Below, in pieces: positions 6,626 through 13,272 of a stretch of DNA of 13,272 bases. Origin of the DNA: Candidatus Nomurabacteria bacterium (GTDB lineage: Bacteria > Patescibacteriota > Minisyncoccia > Phycocordibacterales > UBA9973); NCBI GenBank assembly GCA_943354525.1, contig CALRCI010000007.1, forward strand, positions 1 to 13,272, in the 5' to 3' direction. Made by a program: the position numbers and the translations under genes. The notes beneath the pieces were generated by a model. That model had not been told where the DNA came from. It ran no database searches and saw only the letters and a list, made by a program, of their open reading frames with translations. The first letter of the stretch is position 1; each line of letters starts with the position of its first letter.

Positions 6626-7045
6626 TTAATTCTGCGAGATGAGAGTCTGTATCTCTTTCTTCTTCGCTGCAAGTGCGGCTATGATTTTCGGAACCTCATA
6701 TTTTTTGCTGAACTCATCCATCCACGGCTCCTCTGGCAGGTCATCGCCTGCCAGAGCTGGTGCGCTTGCAGGTACGAGCTTCTGGCGAAGCGCTGCCAGT
6801 TCTTTTTCCATCGTTATGATCTTATTGAGCTGGTCATGAGGATTGAGGCTTTGGCCGAGTACGTCATTGAGTTCTCGTTTAATATCCATGAGTGAATCTA
6901 CTGCTTTCTGTTTTTCGGCAGCGTCCATGCTGTCCGTCATCCTGTCGAGGGCTTCTTTGGCAGTGACGTTGTAATCAGCTTCGACCGGTATGAAATCCTG
7001 TGAGTTGAAATTCTTTATGATCTTTTTGAAAAAATTTTCAGGCAT
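6626..7045 (-). CDS. Hypothetical protein, 139 aa, helical
   Basis: No family recognised. After a basic, amphipathic N-terminus (MPENFFKKIIKNF) the protein has a helical, probably coiled-coil region at about residues 41-90 with regular Leu/Ile/Met spacing, a Pro/Ala linker (about 92-106, VPASAPALAGDDLPEEP) and a C-terminal helix KIIAALAAKKKEIQTLISQN. There is no membrane segment. The start codon is separated by a single base from the stop of the PfkB kinase gene, so it is almost certainly co-transcribed and coupled with it. The linker codons include a perfect 10-bp inverted repeat (6731-6756). A functional link to the kinase is suggested by gene order alone. Confidence 0.72.
   Translation of the reverse strand: MPENFFKKIIKNFNSQDFIPVEADYNVTAKEALDRMTDSMDAAEKQKAVDSLMDIKRELNDVLGQSLNPHDQLNKIITMEKELAALRQKLVPASAPALAGDDLPEEPWMDEFSKKYEVPKIIAALAAKKKEIQTLISQN
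6731..6756. repeat. Inverted repeat inside the 139-aa gene
   Basis: CTCTGGCAGG (6731-6740) and CCTGCCAGAG (6747-6756) form a perfect 10-bp stem with a 6-base loop TCATCG. It falls in the codons of the linker between two helices and has no U-tract, so it is not an obvious terminator. It may reflect a past insertion or coding chance. Confidence 0.6.
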
Positions 7046-7046
7046 T

Positions 7047-8036
7047 TTAAATCTTGGTTAACGTATAATTTTCCGGCGCATGTGACAAATGCGCTTCGAT
7101 ATCATTGATTGATAGCAATCCTTTCTGTGCGCCGACGTGCTGGACGACGTTCATTGCGTTGACGAGCGCATAGCGGATCGCATCCTCCATAGTAGACCCT
7201 TGAGCGAGCATCGATGCAATAGTCGACGCCGTGGCATCTCCCGCGCCGGTACGCTGCATCGGTGGAGCGATATCGGGAAATGCAGGAATAAACCACGAAT
7301 CGGTACCATCGAAATAATAGAGTCCTTTCGGGCCATCTGTGATGACGGTATGTTTCGGGCCGAGTGCATGAATGCCGGCGAGCAGTGTCTGTATATCCTC
7401 AGCTTCATTTTTTAAGATACGCTGCGCTTCTTCGCGATTGCAAATAAAAAGCTCTGAGCGTTTGTAAATCTCAGCCAGTTTTTCCGTGCCAAGTTCCATC
7501 TGATACGTGCCGGGCTGAAATGCGAGTTTAGTATCTGGATGTGTGTTCAAATAATTCACGAGCTCCGGATACAATGCTCCCGTGCCTTTGCCGATAGAAG
7601 ACAAATAAATCCATTTCACTGATTCAGGGAAAACGAACTTTCGCTCGTAGAGTGCATGCTTCACGAGAATCGTACGTTCAGGGCCATAGCACAATACGAA
7701 ATGATAATTTGTCGGCAGTATCGGATCAGTAGTTATGAATTCAGTAACGACATTTTCTTTTTTTAGATTGTTGATGCAGCCAGTACCACGCTCATCATTA
7801 CCAACGACAGCAGACAATGCAGTTTTCAAACCAAGACGAGCGCCTGCGACGGCAGCATTGGCGCTATTGCCGACGGCGAAGACATCTTCGAATGATTCGT
7901 AGGGAACTTTGTCGCCGAATCGGACGCAGAGTTTGGAATGTTCATGATTCACGTCATATTTCACTTCTGCATCAGAGAGTCTGATAAAACAATCCACCAC
8001 TACGTCTCCGATTGCGAACATGTCGAGTTTTTCCAT
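7047..8036 (-). CDS. PfkB-family carbohydrate/nucleoside kinase
   Basis: A 329-residue member of the ribokinase/PfkB family, ATP-dependent kinases of sugars, sugar phosphates or nucleosides. The first signature is at about residues 55-84: VGNSANAAVAGARLGLKTA then VVGNDERG, corresponding to the GGNxAN substrate motif. NREE (200-203), the nucleotide-site strand VITDGPKGLYYFDG (231-244) and the anion-hole motif RTGAGDATAST (262-272) with catalytic Asp267 follow. The N-terminus AIGDVVVDCFIRL matches the family start. Substrate cannot be read from motifs; fructose 6-phosphate, sedoheptulose 7-phosphate, ribose or a nucleoside are all possible, and the surrounding pentose phosphate genes plus aldolase favour a sugar phosphate (inference). 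ATG at 8036 is preferred over ATG at 8042 because the -10 box ends at 8044, and a start at 8042 would precede the expected transcription start. It heads the leftward group of three genes. Confidence 0.85.
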   Translation of the reverse strand: MEKLDMFAIGDVVVDCFIRLSDAEVKYDVNHEHSKLCVRFGDKVPYESFEDVFAVGNSANAAVAGARLGLKTALSAVVGNDERGTGCINNLKKENVVTEFITTDPILPTNYHFVLCYGPERTILVKHALYERKFVFPESVKWIYLSSIGKGTGALYPELVNYLNTHPDTKLAFQPGTYQMELGTEKLAEIYKRSELFICNREEAQRILKNEAEDIQTLLAGIHALGPKHTVITDGPKGLYYFDGTDSWFIPAFPDIAPPMQRTGAGDATASTIASMLAQGSTMEDAIRYALVNAMNVVQHVGAQKGLLSINDIEAHLSHAPENYTLTKI

Positions 8037-8043
8037 ACCCATA

Positions 8044-8071
8044 AGTATAGCATTCCAGCTTCGAAGGACAA
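8044..8071 (-). promoter_or_regulatory. Predicted pfkB promoter, leaderless type
   Basis: On the minus strand TTGTCC (8071-8066), a 16-base spacer, and the extended -10 TGCTATACT (hexamer 8049-8044) lie 7 bases before the ATG at 8036. It is identical in its -10 to the rpiB and aldolase promoters and is the best-formed example in the window. Confidence 0.65.
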
Positions 8072-8080
8072 CAGTGCTAC

Positions 8081-8125
8081 AGGGGTGAGACCCCCTTCCG
8101 GATTCCGGAAGGGGGTCTCACCCCT
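8081..8125. repeat. REPIN-like perfect hairpin, element 3
   Basis: A 22-bp perfect inverted repeat around a single central base (8103). The arms contain GGGGT-GAG-ACCCC (8082-8094) and its complement. Read on the minus strand the centre contains AATCCGGAA, the same nine bases as the loop of element 1, although the stem sequence is unrelated. It lies between the divergent pfkB and purL genes, so it cannot be a terminator for either. Confidence 0.9.
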
Positions 8126-8127
8126 AT

Positions 8128-8156
8128 TTGACGATTGCTGGGGATTATAGTACTTT
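8128..8156 (+). promoter_or_regulatory. Candidate purL promoter
   Basis: TTGACG (8128-8133) begins three bases after hairpin element 3. A possible -10 is TACTTT (8151-8156) at 17 bases; the better-looking TATAGT (8146-8151) is only 12 bases away. The -35 is good, the -10 uncertain. Confidence 0.35.
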
Positions 8157-8209
8157 TAACCCAAATAACAACAAAAAAAACATCCACATTAACAAAAAAA
8201 CTTACAACC
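8151..8209 (+). promoter_or_regulatory. G-free, A/C-rich purL leader
   Basis: The 59 bases before the purL ATG contain no G at all and are mostly A and C, with several A runs. Such a leader would be unstructured and has no Shine-Dalgarno sequence. It is the only long 5' leader in the window; the other genes have starts within about 16 bases of a -10 box or of the previous gene. Confidence 0.5.
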
Positions 8210-11200
8210 ATGATTAGACTTTATCGCAAAGACAGTGCAGGCTTTCAAAAAGTCTTCACTCTGATTACCCGAAACAACCTGCCGCTGGCAGAATCCGAAC
8301 ACCAGATACTTATTGAATTACTGGGAGAAAATGGCTTATACGAAATCTCCGATACAAGAACCGAAACACCCGTCGGCACGCGCCTTATAGAAATATATCC
8401 GCAGTCGACGTATGCCTCACCGAAGTCATCGAAATCACTGCAGATTTTTGAGAACATTGACTTGCCCGGCATTCTCCGCTGTGAAGAATCCAAAATATTT
8501 TTCATACTGGAAGACCTGCCGCTCGACGACTTCTTGAAAACACTGCCGGATTTCGACCCGACTAATTACTCGGTGCGTGATGGCATGGAATTCACTGAGG
8601 ACTTGTATGCCAAACGTACGATTGCTCCGCATGACAGCACTGTATGCCTGATGTCGGTAACGCAAGAAACCGGTATCCAGGCGCTGATACGCGCTGGTAT
8701 TGCCGAAGCTGATGCGCCGAAATGGCACCGTTATTTCACTGAGATAGAGAAACGTAATCCGTATGAGTTGGAAATTGATTTGATTGTGTATGGGTTTACC
8801 CAACACAGCAAGCACCCGAAGACGAAATCCAAATTTGATTTCGGCGGCGTGCTTTTGCCATCGGTTATGGATACCGTTACACGCATTTGGAAAGAACATC
8901 CTGGCAATGCCATCAGTGCATTCCATGATAATTCAAGTTCAATTGCCGGAAGTACTGTACCGTTGCTTATTTCAAATTCCGACGGCACATTCGAATACGT
9001 GCCAGTGCGTATTGACCATCTGGCAAAAGTTGAAACGCATAATTTTCCGACTGCCGTGTCACCGTATCAAGGTATGGCTACCGGCGTCGGCGGCTGTACG
9101 CGAGATATTCTCATGTACGGCCTTGGCGGACAACTGTATAGCGCATTCGATTTGATTGCAGTTCCTGGAATCAAATTCAGAAACGGCTACCGTATACCTG
9201 GAACCGAATTCTTCGACACGCCGAAAGGCCTGGCTGACGGATTAGAAATACTGGTGCAAGGAACCTACGGCGGCTGCAATTACTTGAATGAATTAGGCAC
9301 TCCGAATACTATGGGGAAGATGCATTCGTTCTCGTTGGAACTTGCGAGTAGAGAAAAATTTGCATACTACAAGCCGAATGCGGCCATGGGTATGCTTGGA
9401 ATTTCTCCGCGTGCAAATGCAAAAAAACAGACTCCGCGAACAGGCATGCTCATCATCCGCATTGGCGGACTCGGATGGCCTGTCGGATTCGGCGGAGGAT
9501 TGGGTTCGAGTGTTACGCAAGGTACATTCAGCATTGAGCGTGACCGTTCTGCAGTGCAGCGCGGTGACGCATTGATAGCGATTGAAGTACACAAAGTAAT
9601 CAACGAACTGATAACGATGTCGATTAACGGCAATCCGATAATCAAATCTGCCCACGACCAAGGCGCTGCCGGTATTTGTAATGTTACCGGAGAAATCGTT
9701 GAAGACGCTGGCGGATGGATTGATTTACACCATGTAGCGTGCGGAACAGAGATGTCCAACCGTGAAAAATTTCTCGCAGAGTTTCAGGAATCATACGTGA
9801 TTCTGATTGACCCTGAGGACTTAGACACGGTTCGGAATATCTGTGGTGGCAAAAAAGTACACATGGAAGTGCTAGGAAAAATTACTGGAGATGGCCGATT
9901 CAAGGTCATCGATGCCGGCAACGTATTAGTAGATATGCAGATTGGCGCACTGGAAAATTCAATCGAATCCATTGTGGTAGTAGATGAACAGCCGCGCGCA
10001 CTTACACCGATACATATTTCTGAAACACTGACGTTTCGCGATATGGTGAAGTACCTGCTTGCACAATTAGCTGTCGGACACAAAGGATGGAAAATCCACA
10101 AAGGCGACCAAACCGTTGGCGGTAGAACAGTGATGCATCAATACGGCGGTCCGATCGGATTGCCCGTAAACGATGCGACATGCATCAAAACCAGTTTAGA
10201 CATGCATGATACGACTGGAGTTCTTTCTGCATTGGGACATTTACCGAATGCACTATTAGTAGACCCTGTTGCTGGAGCACAGCACGCAGTAGTACACGCA
10301 TTCCTCAATCTGATTGCCGGTGCACCGGGTGATATACGTTTGGAAGAAATAAACGCATTGGTCAATGAAATGTGGCCGTGCTCGCTCCCGGGTGAAGACC
10401 TGCGGATGCACCAAGCCGTTACCAGTGCGACCAATATCATTGAGGCACTCTTATTCCGAATTATCGGCGGCAAAGATTCAGTTTCATTTTCGACGAAAGT
10501 CGGGGATGAGATTGTGAAGTCGCTCGAGACACTGCTGGTCACATTGATTGTACCGGTAACCGATGTATCAAAATGTTATACGCCGTATATCAAACAGCCG
10601 GGGAAATCACATCTCGGATTGATTGATTTGTCCGGCGGCAATAAGGGATTATCCGGTTCTTACTTCGCCCAGTCTCTGGGACAGGTAGGCGACCGTATCG
10701 CACGATTGGATTCTGACCTCATACTTCGCGGTGCGCAATTTGTTCTGCACCTCAAACGTGAGGGTTTGATACTATCGTGTCATGACACGATGAGTGATGG
10801 AGTATTCGTCACCATTATGGAAATGGCACTGGCTGGATGCGCAGGAGTGCAGTGTACAAATGGAAGCGATTCCGATGCAGCTACGTCATTCGCAAACTGG
10901 TTTGCAAATTTTCCAGGAATGCTGGTTGAATATATGCCAGACGCCTTTGATACAATCATGCAGATAGCTGACACGTACGATATACCGTTTACGAGCATTG
11001 GATTTACCCGTGGCGGAGTAAAAATGGAGGAAAACGTTTTTACTTGCAGCCATGTGCATGTACAACAAATGTTTATGATGTCGGAATTGATGCAATGGTT
11101 CGATACGACCAGTTACCGCATTAACACTGAACAGATGAACAAAGAACTGGCGTACGAAGCGCATCAGAATATGTGCACCCGTACCATGCGTCCGTACACC

Positions 11201-12055
11201 GTGCCGTTTCAAGTTTCCGTGCCGGTTATTTTCACTCCCAAGCGTACACCGCGCGTAGCGATACTCTGGGAAAAGGGAAGTAATGGCATATCGGAAATGG
11301 CGGCATGGGTCAAAGCTGCCGGTATGGAAGCAGTAGATGTATCTATGGATAGTTTGGAGCGCGGCGATGTAAGCCTGCGCGATATGGATGCACTGCATGC
11401 CGTTGGCGGATTTTCATTCGGCGACGTATTTGGTTCAGGAGTAGCTTGGGGCAGCAGAATCAAGCACAATCCGAAGCTGTTCGGGGAATTTGAAAATTTC
11501 TTTTCCCGGAAGAACACGCTCGGGCTTGGCGTCTGCAATGGATTTCAACTCTTCATCATTTTGGACCGAATGTTCAATTTCATGATGCGTGAAATTCCGC
11601 TCAAATGCCGTCCGCGATTAGTACCAAACAAATCCGGAAAATTCGAAGCATACGAACCGCGTATTATCATTCCCCGCCATCAGAAAATTTGGTTGGCAGG
11701 AATGGCTGGTTCTGAATTTTCAGTTCCATCCGCGCATGGTGAAGGAAGATTGTCTTTCTCACTCCCCGCATTTGCGACACACGTCATGCAAGCGCATTGC
11801 CCGATTTTCTACGCAGATGATAACGGCGAAGCGACGATGCAGTATCCATTCAATCCAAGTGGGTCATACGGTGGTATGGCCGCACTGCAGTCTGGTGACC
11901 ATCGGTTCCTCGGCATGATGCCGCATCCGGAGCGCCTGCTTTCTATGGATAATTTCTCATGGAAAGGCGGTTTTGCTTCTGATGTTGTGACAAGCCCATG
12001 GATACATTTGGTGGAGAACGAAGCAAGATGGTTGTATGACAATATGGATATATAA
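8210..12055 (+). CDS. purL: Phosphoribosylformylglycinamidine synthase, large fused form
   Basis: This enzyme makes FGAM from FGAR, glutamine and ATP, the fourth step of de novo purine synthesis. At 1281 residues it is the single-chain large PurL type (about 1295 in E. coli), with synthetase and glutaminase in one protein. The N-terminal PurS-like part spans roughly 1-150. The first synthetase domain has KVETHNFPTAVSPYQG (from Lys273; many homologues have HNHP) and GVGGCTRD. GGGLGSSVTQGTF, the SAVQRGD motif and AHDQGAAGICNVTGE follow. A second synthetase repeat includes HDTMSDGVFVTIMEMALAG. The glutaminase domain (about 1015-1281) has GGFSFGDVFGSG, the nucleophile Cys1109 in GVCNGFQ, HGEGR, and His1239/Glu1241 in PHPER. 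All three triad residues are present. ATG 8210 is chosen over TTG 8135, which would add a low-complexity Thr/Lys extension. Leucine codons are mainly CTG/TTG, unlike the CTC-rich neighbours. No other purine gene is visible. Confidence 0.96.
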   Translation: MIRLYRKDSAGFQKVFTLITRNNLPLAESEHQILIELLGENGLYEISDTRTETPVGTRLIEIYPQSTYASPKSSKSLQIFENIDLPGILRCEESKIFFILEDLPLDDFLKTLPDFDPTNYSVRDGMEFTEDLYAKRTIAPHDSTVCLMSVTQETGIQALIRAGIAEADAPKWHRYFTEIEKRNPYELEIDLIVYGFTQHSKHPKTKSKFDFGGVLLPSVMDTVTRIWKEHPGNAISAFHDNSSSIAGSTVPLLISNSDGTFEYVPVRIDHLAKVETHNFPTAVSPYQGMATGVGGCTRDILMYGLGGQLYSAFDLIAVPGIKFRNGYRIPGTEFFDTPKGLADGLEILVQGTYGGCNYLNELGTPNTMGKMHSFSLELASREKFAYYKPNAAMGMLGISPRANAKKQTPRTGMLIIRIGGLGWPVGFGGGLGSSVTQGTFSIERDRSAVQRGDALIAIEVHKVINELITMSINGNPIIKSAHDQGAAGICNVTGEIVEDAGGWIDLHHVACGTEMSNREKFLAEFQESYVILIDPEDLDTVRNICGGKKVHMEVLGKITGDGRFKVIDAGNVLVDMQIGALENSIESIVVVDEQPRALTPIHISETLTFRDMVKYLLAQLAVGHKGWKIHKGDQTVGGRTVMHQYGGPIGLPVNDATCIKTSLDMHDTTGVLSALGHLPNALLVDPVAGAQHAVVHAFLNLIAGAPGDIRLEEINALVNEMWPCSLPGEDLRMHQAVTSATNIIEALLFRIIGGKDSVSFSTKVGDEIVKSLETLLVTLIVPVTDVSKCYTPYIKQPGKSHLGLIDLSGGNKGLSGSYFAQSLGQVGDRIARLDSDLILRGAQFVLHLKREGLILSCHDTMSDGVFVTIMEMALAGCAGVQCTNGSDSDAATSFANWFANFPGMLVEYMPDAFDTIMQIADTYDIPFTSIGFTRGGVKMEENVFTCSHVHVQQMFMMSELMQWFDTTSYRINTEQMNKELAYEAHQNMCTRTMRPYTVPFQVSVPVIFTPKRTPRVAILWEKGSNGISEMAAWVKAAGMEAVDVSMDSLERGDVSLRDMDALHAVGGFSFGDVFGSGVAWGSRIKHNPKLFGEFENFFSRKNTLGLGVCNGFQLFIILDRMFNFMMREIPLKCRPRLVPNKSGKFEAYEPRIIIPRHQKIWLAGMAGSEFSVPSAHGEGRLSFSLPAFATHVMQAHCPIFYADDNGEATMQYPFNPSGSYGGMAALQSGDHRFLGMMPHPERLLSMDNFSWKGGFASDVVTSPWIHLVENEARWLYDNMDI

Positions 12056-12078
12056 CAGCAGTAAGTAACGTACATGAA

Positions 12079-12108
12079 GGGACTCAAAATATTTTGAGTC
12101 CCTTTTTT
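12079..12108 (+). terminator. Intrinsic terminator after purL
   Basis: A perfect 24-base palindrome (GGGACTCAAAAT at 12079-12090 with its complement at 12091-12102) is followed by six T. It lies 23 bases after the purL stop and separates purL from the aldolase promoter. Confidence 0.9.
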
Positions 12109-12124
12109 ATTCTCAAAAATTAAA

Positions 12125-12133
12125 TGCTATACT
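12125..12133 (+). promoter_or_regulatory. Predicted extended -10 promoter of the aldolase gene, leaderless type
   Basis: TGCTATACT (hexamer 12128-12133) is followed by ATG at 12142 after 8 bases. The -35 zone overlaps the T run of the preceding terminator and has no clear hexamer. Confidence 0.6.
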
Positions 12134-12141
12134 CGCAGTAT

Positions 12142-13008
12142 ATGAAAACACTTCGCGAATATGTCCTTGAAGCTGACCAGAAAGGTATCGCCATCGGTCA
12201 TTTCAATATCTCAAATCTCGAGGCATTCCACGGCATTTATGCCGCTGCGAAGAAGCTCAATCTGCCGGTTATCATCGGCGTTTCTGAAGGTGAACAGAAA
12301 TTTGCCGGCCTTGAAGAAGTCGCCGCTCTCGTTACAACGATCCGTGAACGGGATAATTTCCCGATATTTCTCAACGCCGATCATCATAGCTCATTCGAAT
12401 CAGTCAAAGTATGCATCGATGCCGGCTTCGACATGGCAATCATCGATGCTGCTAAATCTGATTTCGATACGAACGTCGCAGTGACCAAACAGTGCGTAGA
12501 GTATGCCCGCGAGGTAACGAAGAATACTGGTAGAGATATCCTGATCGAAGCGGAACTCGGATTTATCGGTTCAGGATCCGATATCAAAGACGCAATTCCT
12601 GAAGGCGCAGGAGTGCTCACCAAACCTGAAGACGCACAGCGATTTGTCGAAGCGACCGGCATTGATTTATTCGCACCATCAGTCGGTTCTATTCATGGAC
12701 TTATCAAGACTGGCAAACCGCATATCGATGCCGAGCTCGTAAAGAAAATAAAAGAAACCGTGCACATTCCGCTCGTGCTTCATGGCGGATCGGGACTTCG
12801 AGATGAAGATTTCACTAACGCCATCGCTGCAGGCATTTCAATCGTGCATATCAATTCGGAAATTCGATTGGCGTATCGCGAGGCAGTTGAGAAAACGATG
12901 GCAGCCAATCCGAATGAGATCACTCCGGCAAAACTGCTCCAGCCAGCTGTGGATGCGATTGAGGCGATAGTTGAATCTCGACTTAAACTTTTTAATGGTA
13001 TTAAATAA
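12142..13008 (+). CDS. fba: Class II (metal-dependent) fructose-bisphosphate aldolase
   Basis: Predicted to cleave or form fructose 1,6-bisphosphate from the two triose phosphates; 288 residues, normal for class II ketose-bisphosphate aldolases. GHFNISNLEAF (19-29) is the N-terminal motif. Asp80 and the zinc ligand His81 lie in FLNADHHSSFE. EAELG is at 136-140, GSIHG at 182-186 carries zinc ligand His185, and LHGGSGLRDEDF (213-224) carries zinc ligand His214. HINSEIR (236-242) replaces the usual NVNTE/DLR phosphate-binding block, and IDAAKSDF (101-108) replaces the common IDGS. These changes could alter substrate choice, for example tagatose or sedoheptulose bisphosphate. The start at 12142 is chosen over ATG 12124 because the upstream one lies within the -10 motif and would precede transcription start. 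Leucine use is CTC-rich again, like GAPDH and unlike purL. Confidence 0.9.
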   Translation: MKTLREYVLEADQKGIAIGHFNISNLEAFHGIYAAAKKLNLPVIIGVSEGEQKFAGLEEVAALVTTIRERDNFPIFLNADHHSSFESVKVCIDAGFDMAIIDAAKSDFDTNVAVTKQCVEYAREVTKNTGRDILIEAELGFIGSGSDIKDAIPEGAGVLTKPEDAQRFVEATGIDLFAPSVGSIHGLIKTGKPHIDAELVKKIKETVHIPLVLHGGSGLRDEDFTNAIAAGISIVHINSEIRLAYREAVEKTMAANPNEITPAKLLQPAVDAIEAIVESRLKLFNGIK

Positions 13009-13012
13009 TTCT

Positions 13013-13272
13013 ATGTATTATTGGATTTTACCTCTCGCGCTTCTGGTCTTCTTTGAGTTCATTGCAGATATTTTTTCCAAAGAATATTCCCTTCATCAGA
13101 CGTGGTGGTTCTGGGGATTGGCACTCTTGTCATATATCATTGCAAACATATTTTGGCTCTCCGCTATAAAAAATGGCTCTGGTTTGGCGCGCGGAGCCAT
13201 TCTGTTCTCAGTGGGATCAGCTGTTGTTGCCACGATCATTGGCATATTGATCTATCATGAAAAAACCAATGC
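13013..13272 (+). CDS. SMR/DMT-like small membrane transporter, 5' part
   Basis: The first 86 residues of a gene cut by the window end, starting 4 bases after the aldolase stop. Three hydrophobic segments are visible: about residues 4-21 (WILPLALLVFFEFIADIF), 32-51 (WWFWGLALLSYIIANIFWLS) and 62-80 (ARGAILFSVGSAVVATIIGI). Glu15 in the first segment sits where EmrE-type small multidrug resistance proteins have their essential Glu14, and the pattern ALxNGSGLARGAILFSVGSAV...EK resembles the end of helix 2 to helix 3 of that family. SMR proteins have four helices and about 105-120 residues, so the last helix would be outside. It could equally be half of a longer EamA-type transporter. Co-transcription with the aldolase is likely. 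Substrate unknown. Confidence 0.65.
   Translation, partial: MYYWILPLALLVFFEFIADIFSKEYSLHQTWWFWGLALLSYIIANIFWLSAIKNGSGLARGAILFSVGSAVVATIIGILIYHEKTN

Noticed and set aside
8135..8209. 25-residue N-terminal extension of purL from TTG
   Set aside because: The added residues are low-complexity Thr/Lys and cover the probable promoter and leader; MIRLYRK at 8210 fits the usual PurL beginning.
12124..12141. Upstream ATG for the aldolase
   Set aside because: It overlaps the TGCTATACT -10 motif, and the family N-terminus starts at 12142.
1..13272. CRISPR array, tRNA, rRNA, insertion sequence or defence system
   Set aside because: No regularly spaced direct repeats, tRNA-like cloverleaf, rRNA segment, transposase or nuclease gene was seen on reading both strands.

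Overview
The window looks like a chromosomal segment of a small-genome bacterium, most likely a member of the Candidate Phyla Radiation (Patescibacteria, Parcubacteria-like). That placement is inference. It rests on the compact layout, the near absence of Shine-Dalgarno sequences, start codons set directly behind -10 boxes, single-domain or split versions of enzymes, and a central carbon pathway organised around the non-oxidative pentose phosphate branch. All 13 complete or 3'-complete genes end in TAA except one TAG, and nothing suggests a non-standard code. I see no rRNA, tRNA, CRISPR array, insertion sequence or transposase gene. No gene-free stretch exceeds about 190 bases.

Layout. Positions 3-1085 hold the 3' part of gatB (tRNA-dependent amidotransferase), with an in-frame TAA at 24-26 inside a conserved block. 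It is followed at once by a 74-aa DUF1653-type protein. Next come GAPDH (1326-2354), a 108-aa orphan gene between two intrinsic terminators, rpiB, an rpe-like epimerase, and a split transketolase whose two genes overlap by one base (4310-6183). On the minus strand, converging on the transketolase, lie a PfkB-family sugar kinase and two small, probably coiled-coil proteins of unknown function (8036 down to 6198). Back on the plus strand are a full-length 1281-aa purL (8210-12055), a class II fructose-bisphosphate aldolase (12142-13008) and the start of an SMR/DMT-like membrane protein cut by the window end.

How the genes fit together. GAPDH, ribose-5-phosphate isomerase, ribulose-phosphate epimerase, transketolase, a PfkB kinase and aldolase together nearly cover the interconversion of pentose phosphates with triose and hexose phosphates and the entry to lower glycolysis. 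No transaldolase is visible here. Kinase plus aldolase could in principle stand in for it through sedoheptulose bisphosphate (inference).

The most interesting non-coding signals are three. (1) Three long, perfect, GC-rich hairpins lie between genes at 3470-3516, 4236-4283 and 8081-8125. Each arm contains its own small palindrome, and all three share a related loop, which is a REPIN-like architecture. (2) A repeated promoter design, TGCTATA(A/C)T followed 7-10 bases later by ATG, occurs at four metabolic genes, and GAPDH has a related one; this predicts leaderless mRNAs. (3) purL has leucine codon use unlike its neighbours and a 59-base leader with no G at all, which suggests a different origin for that gene.
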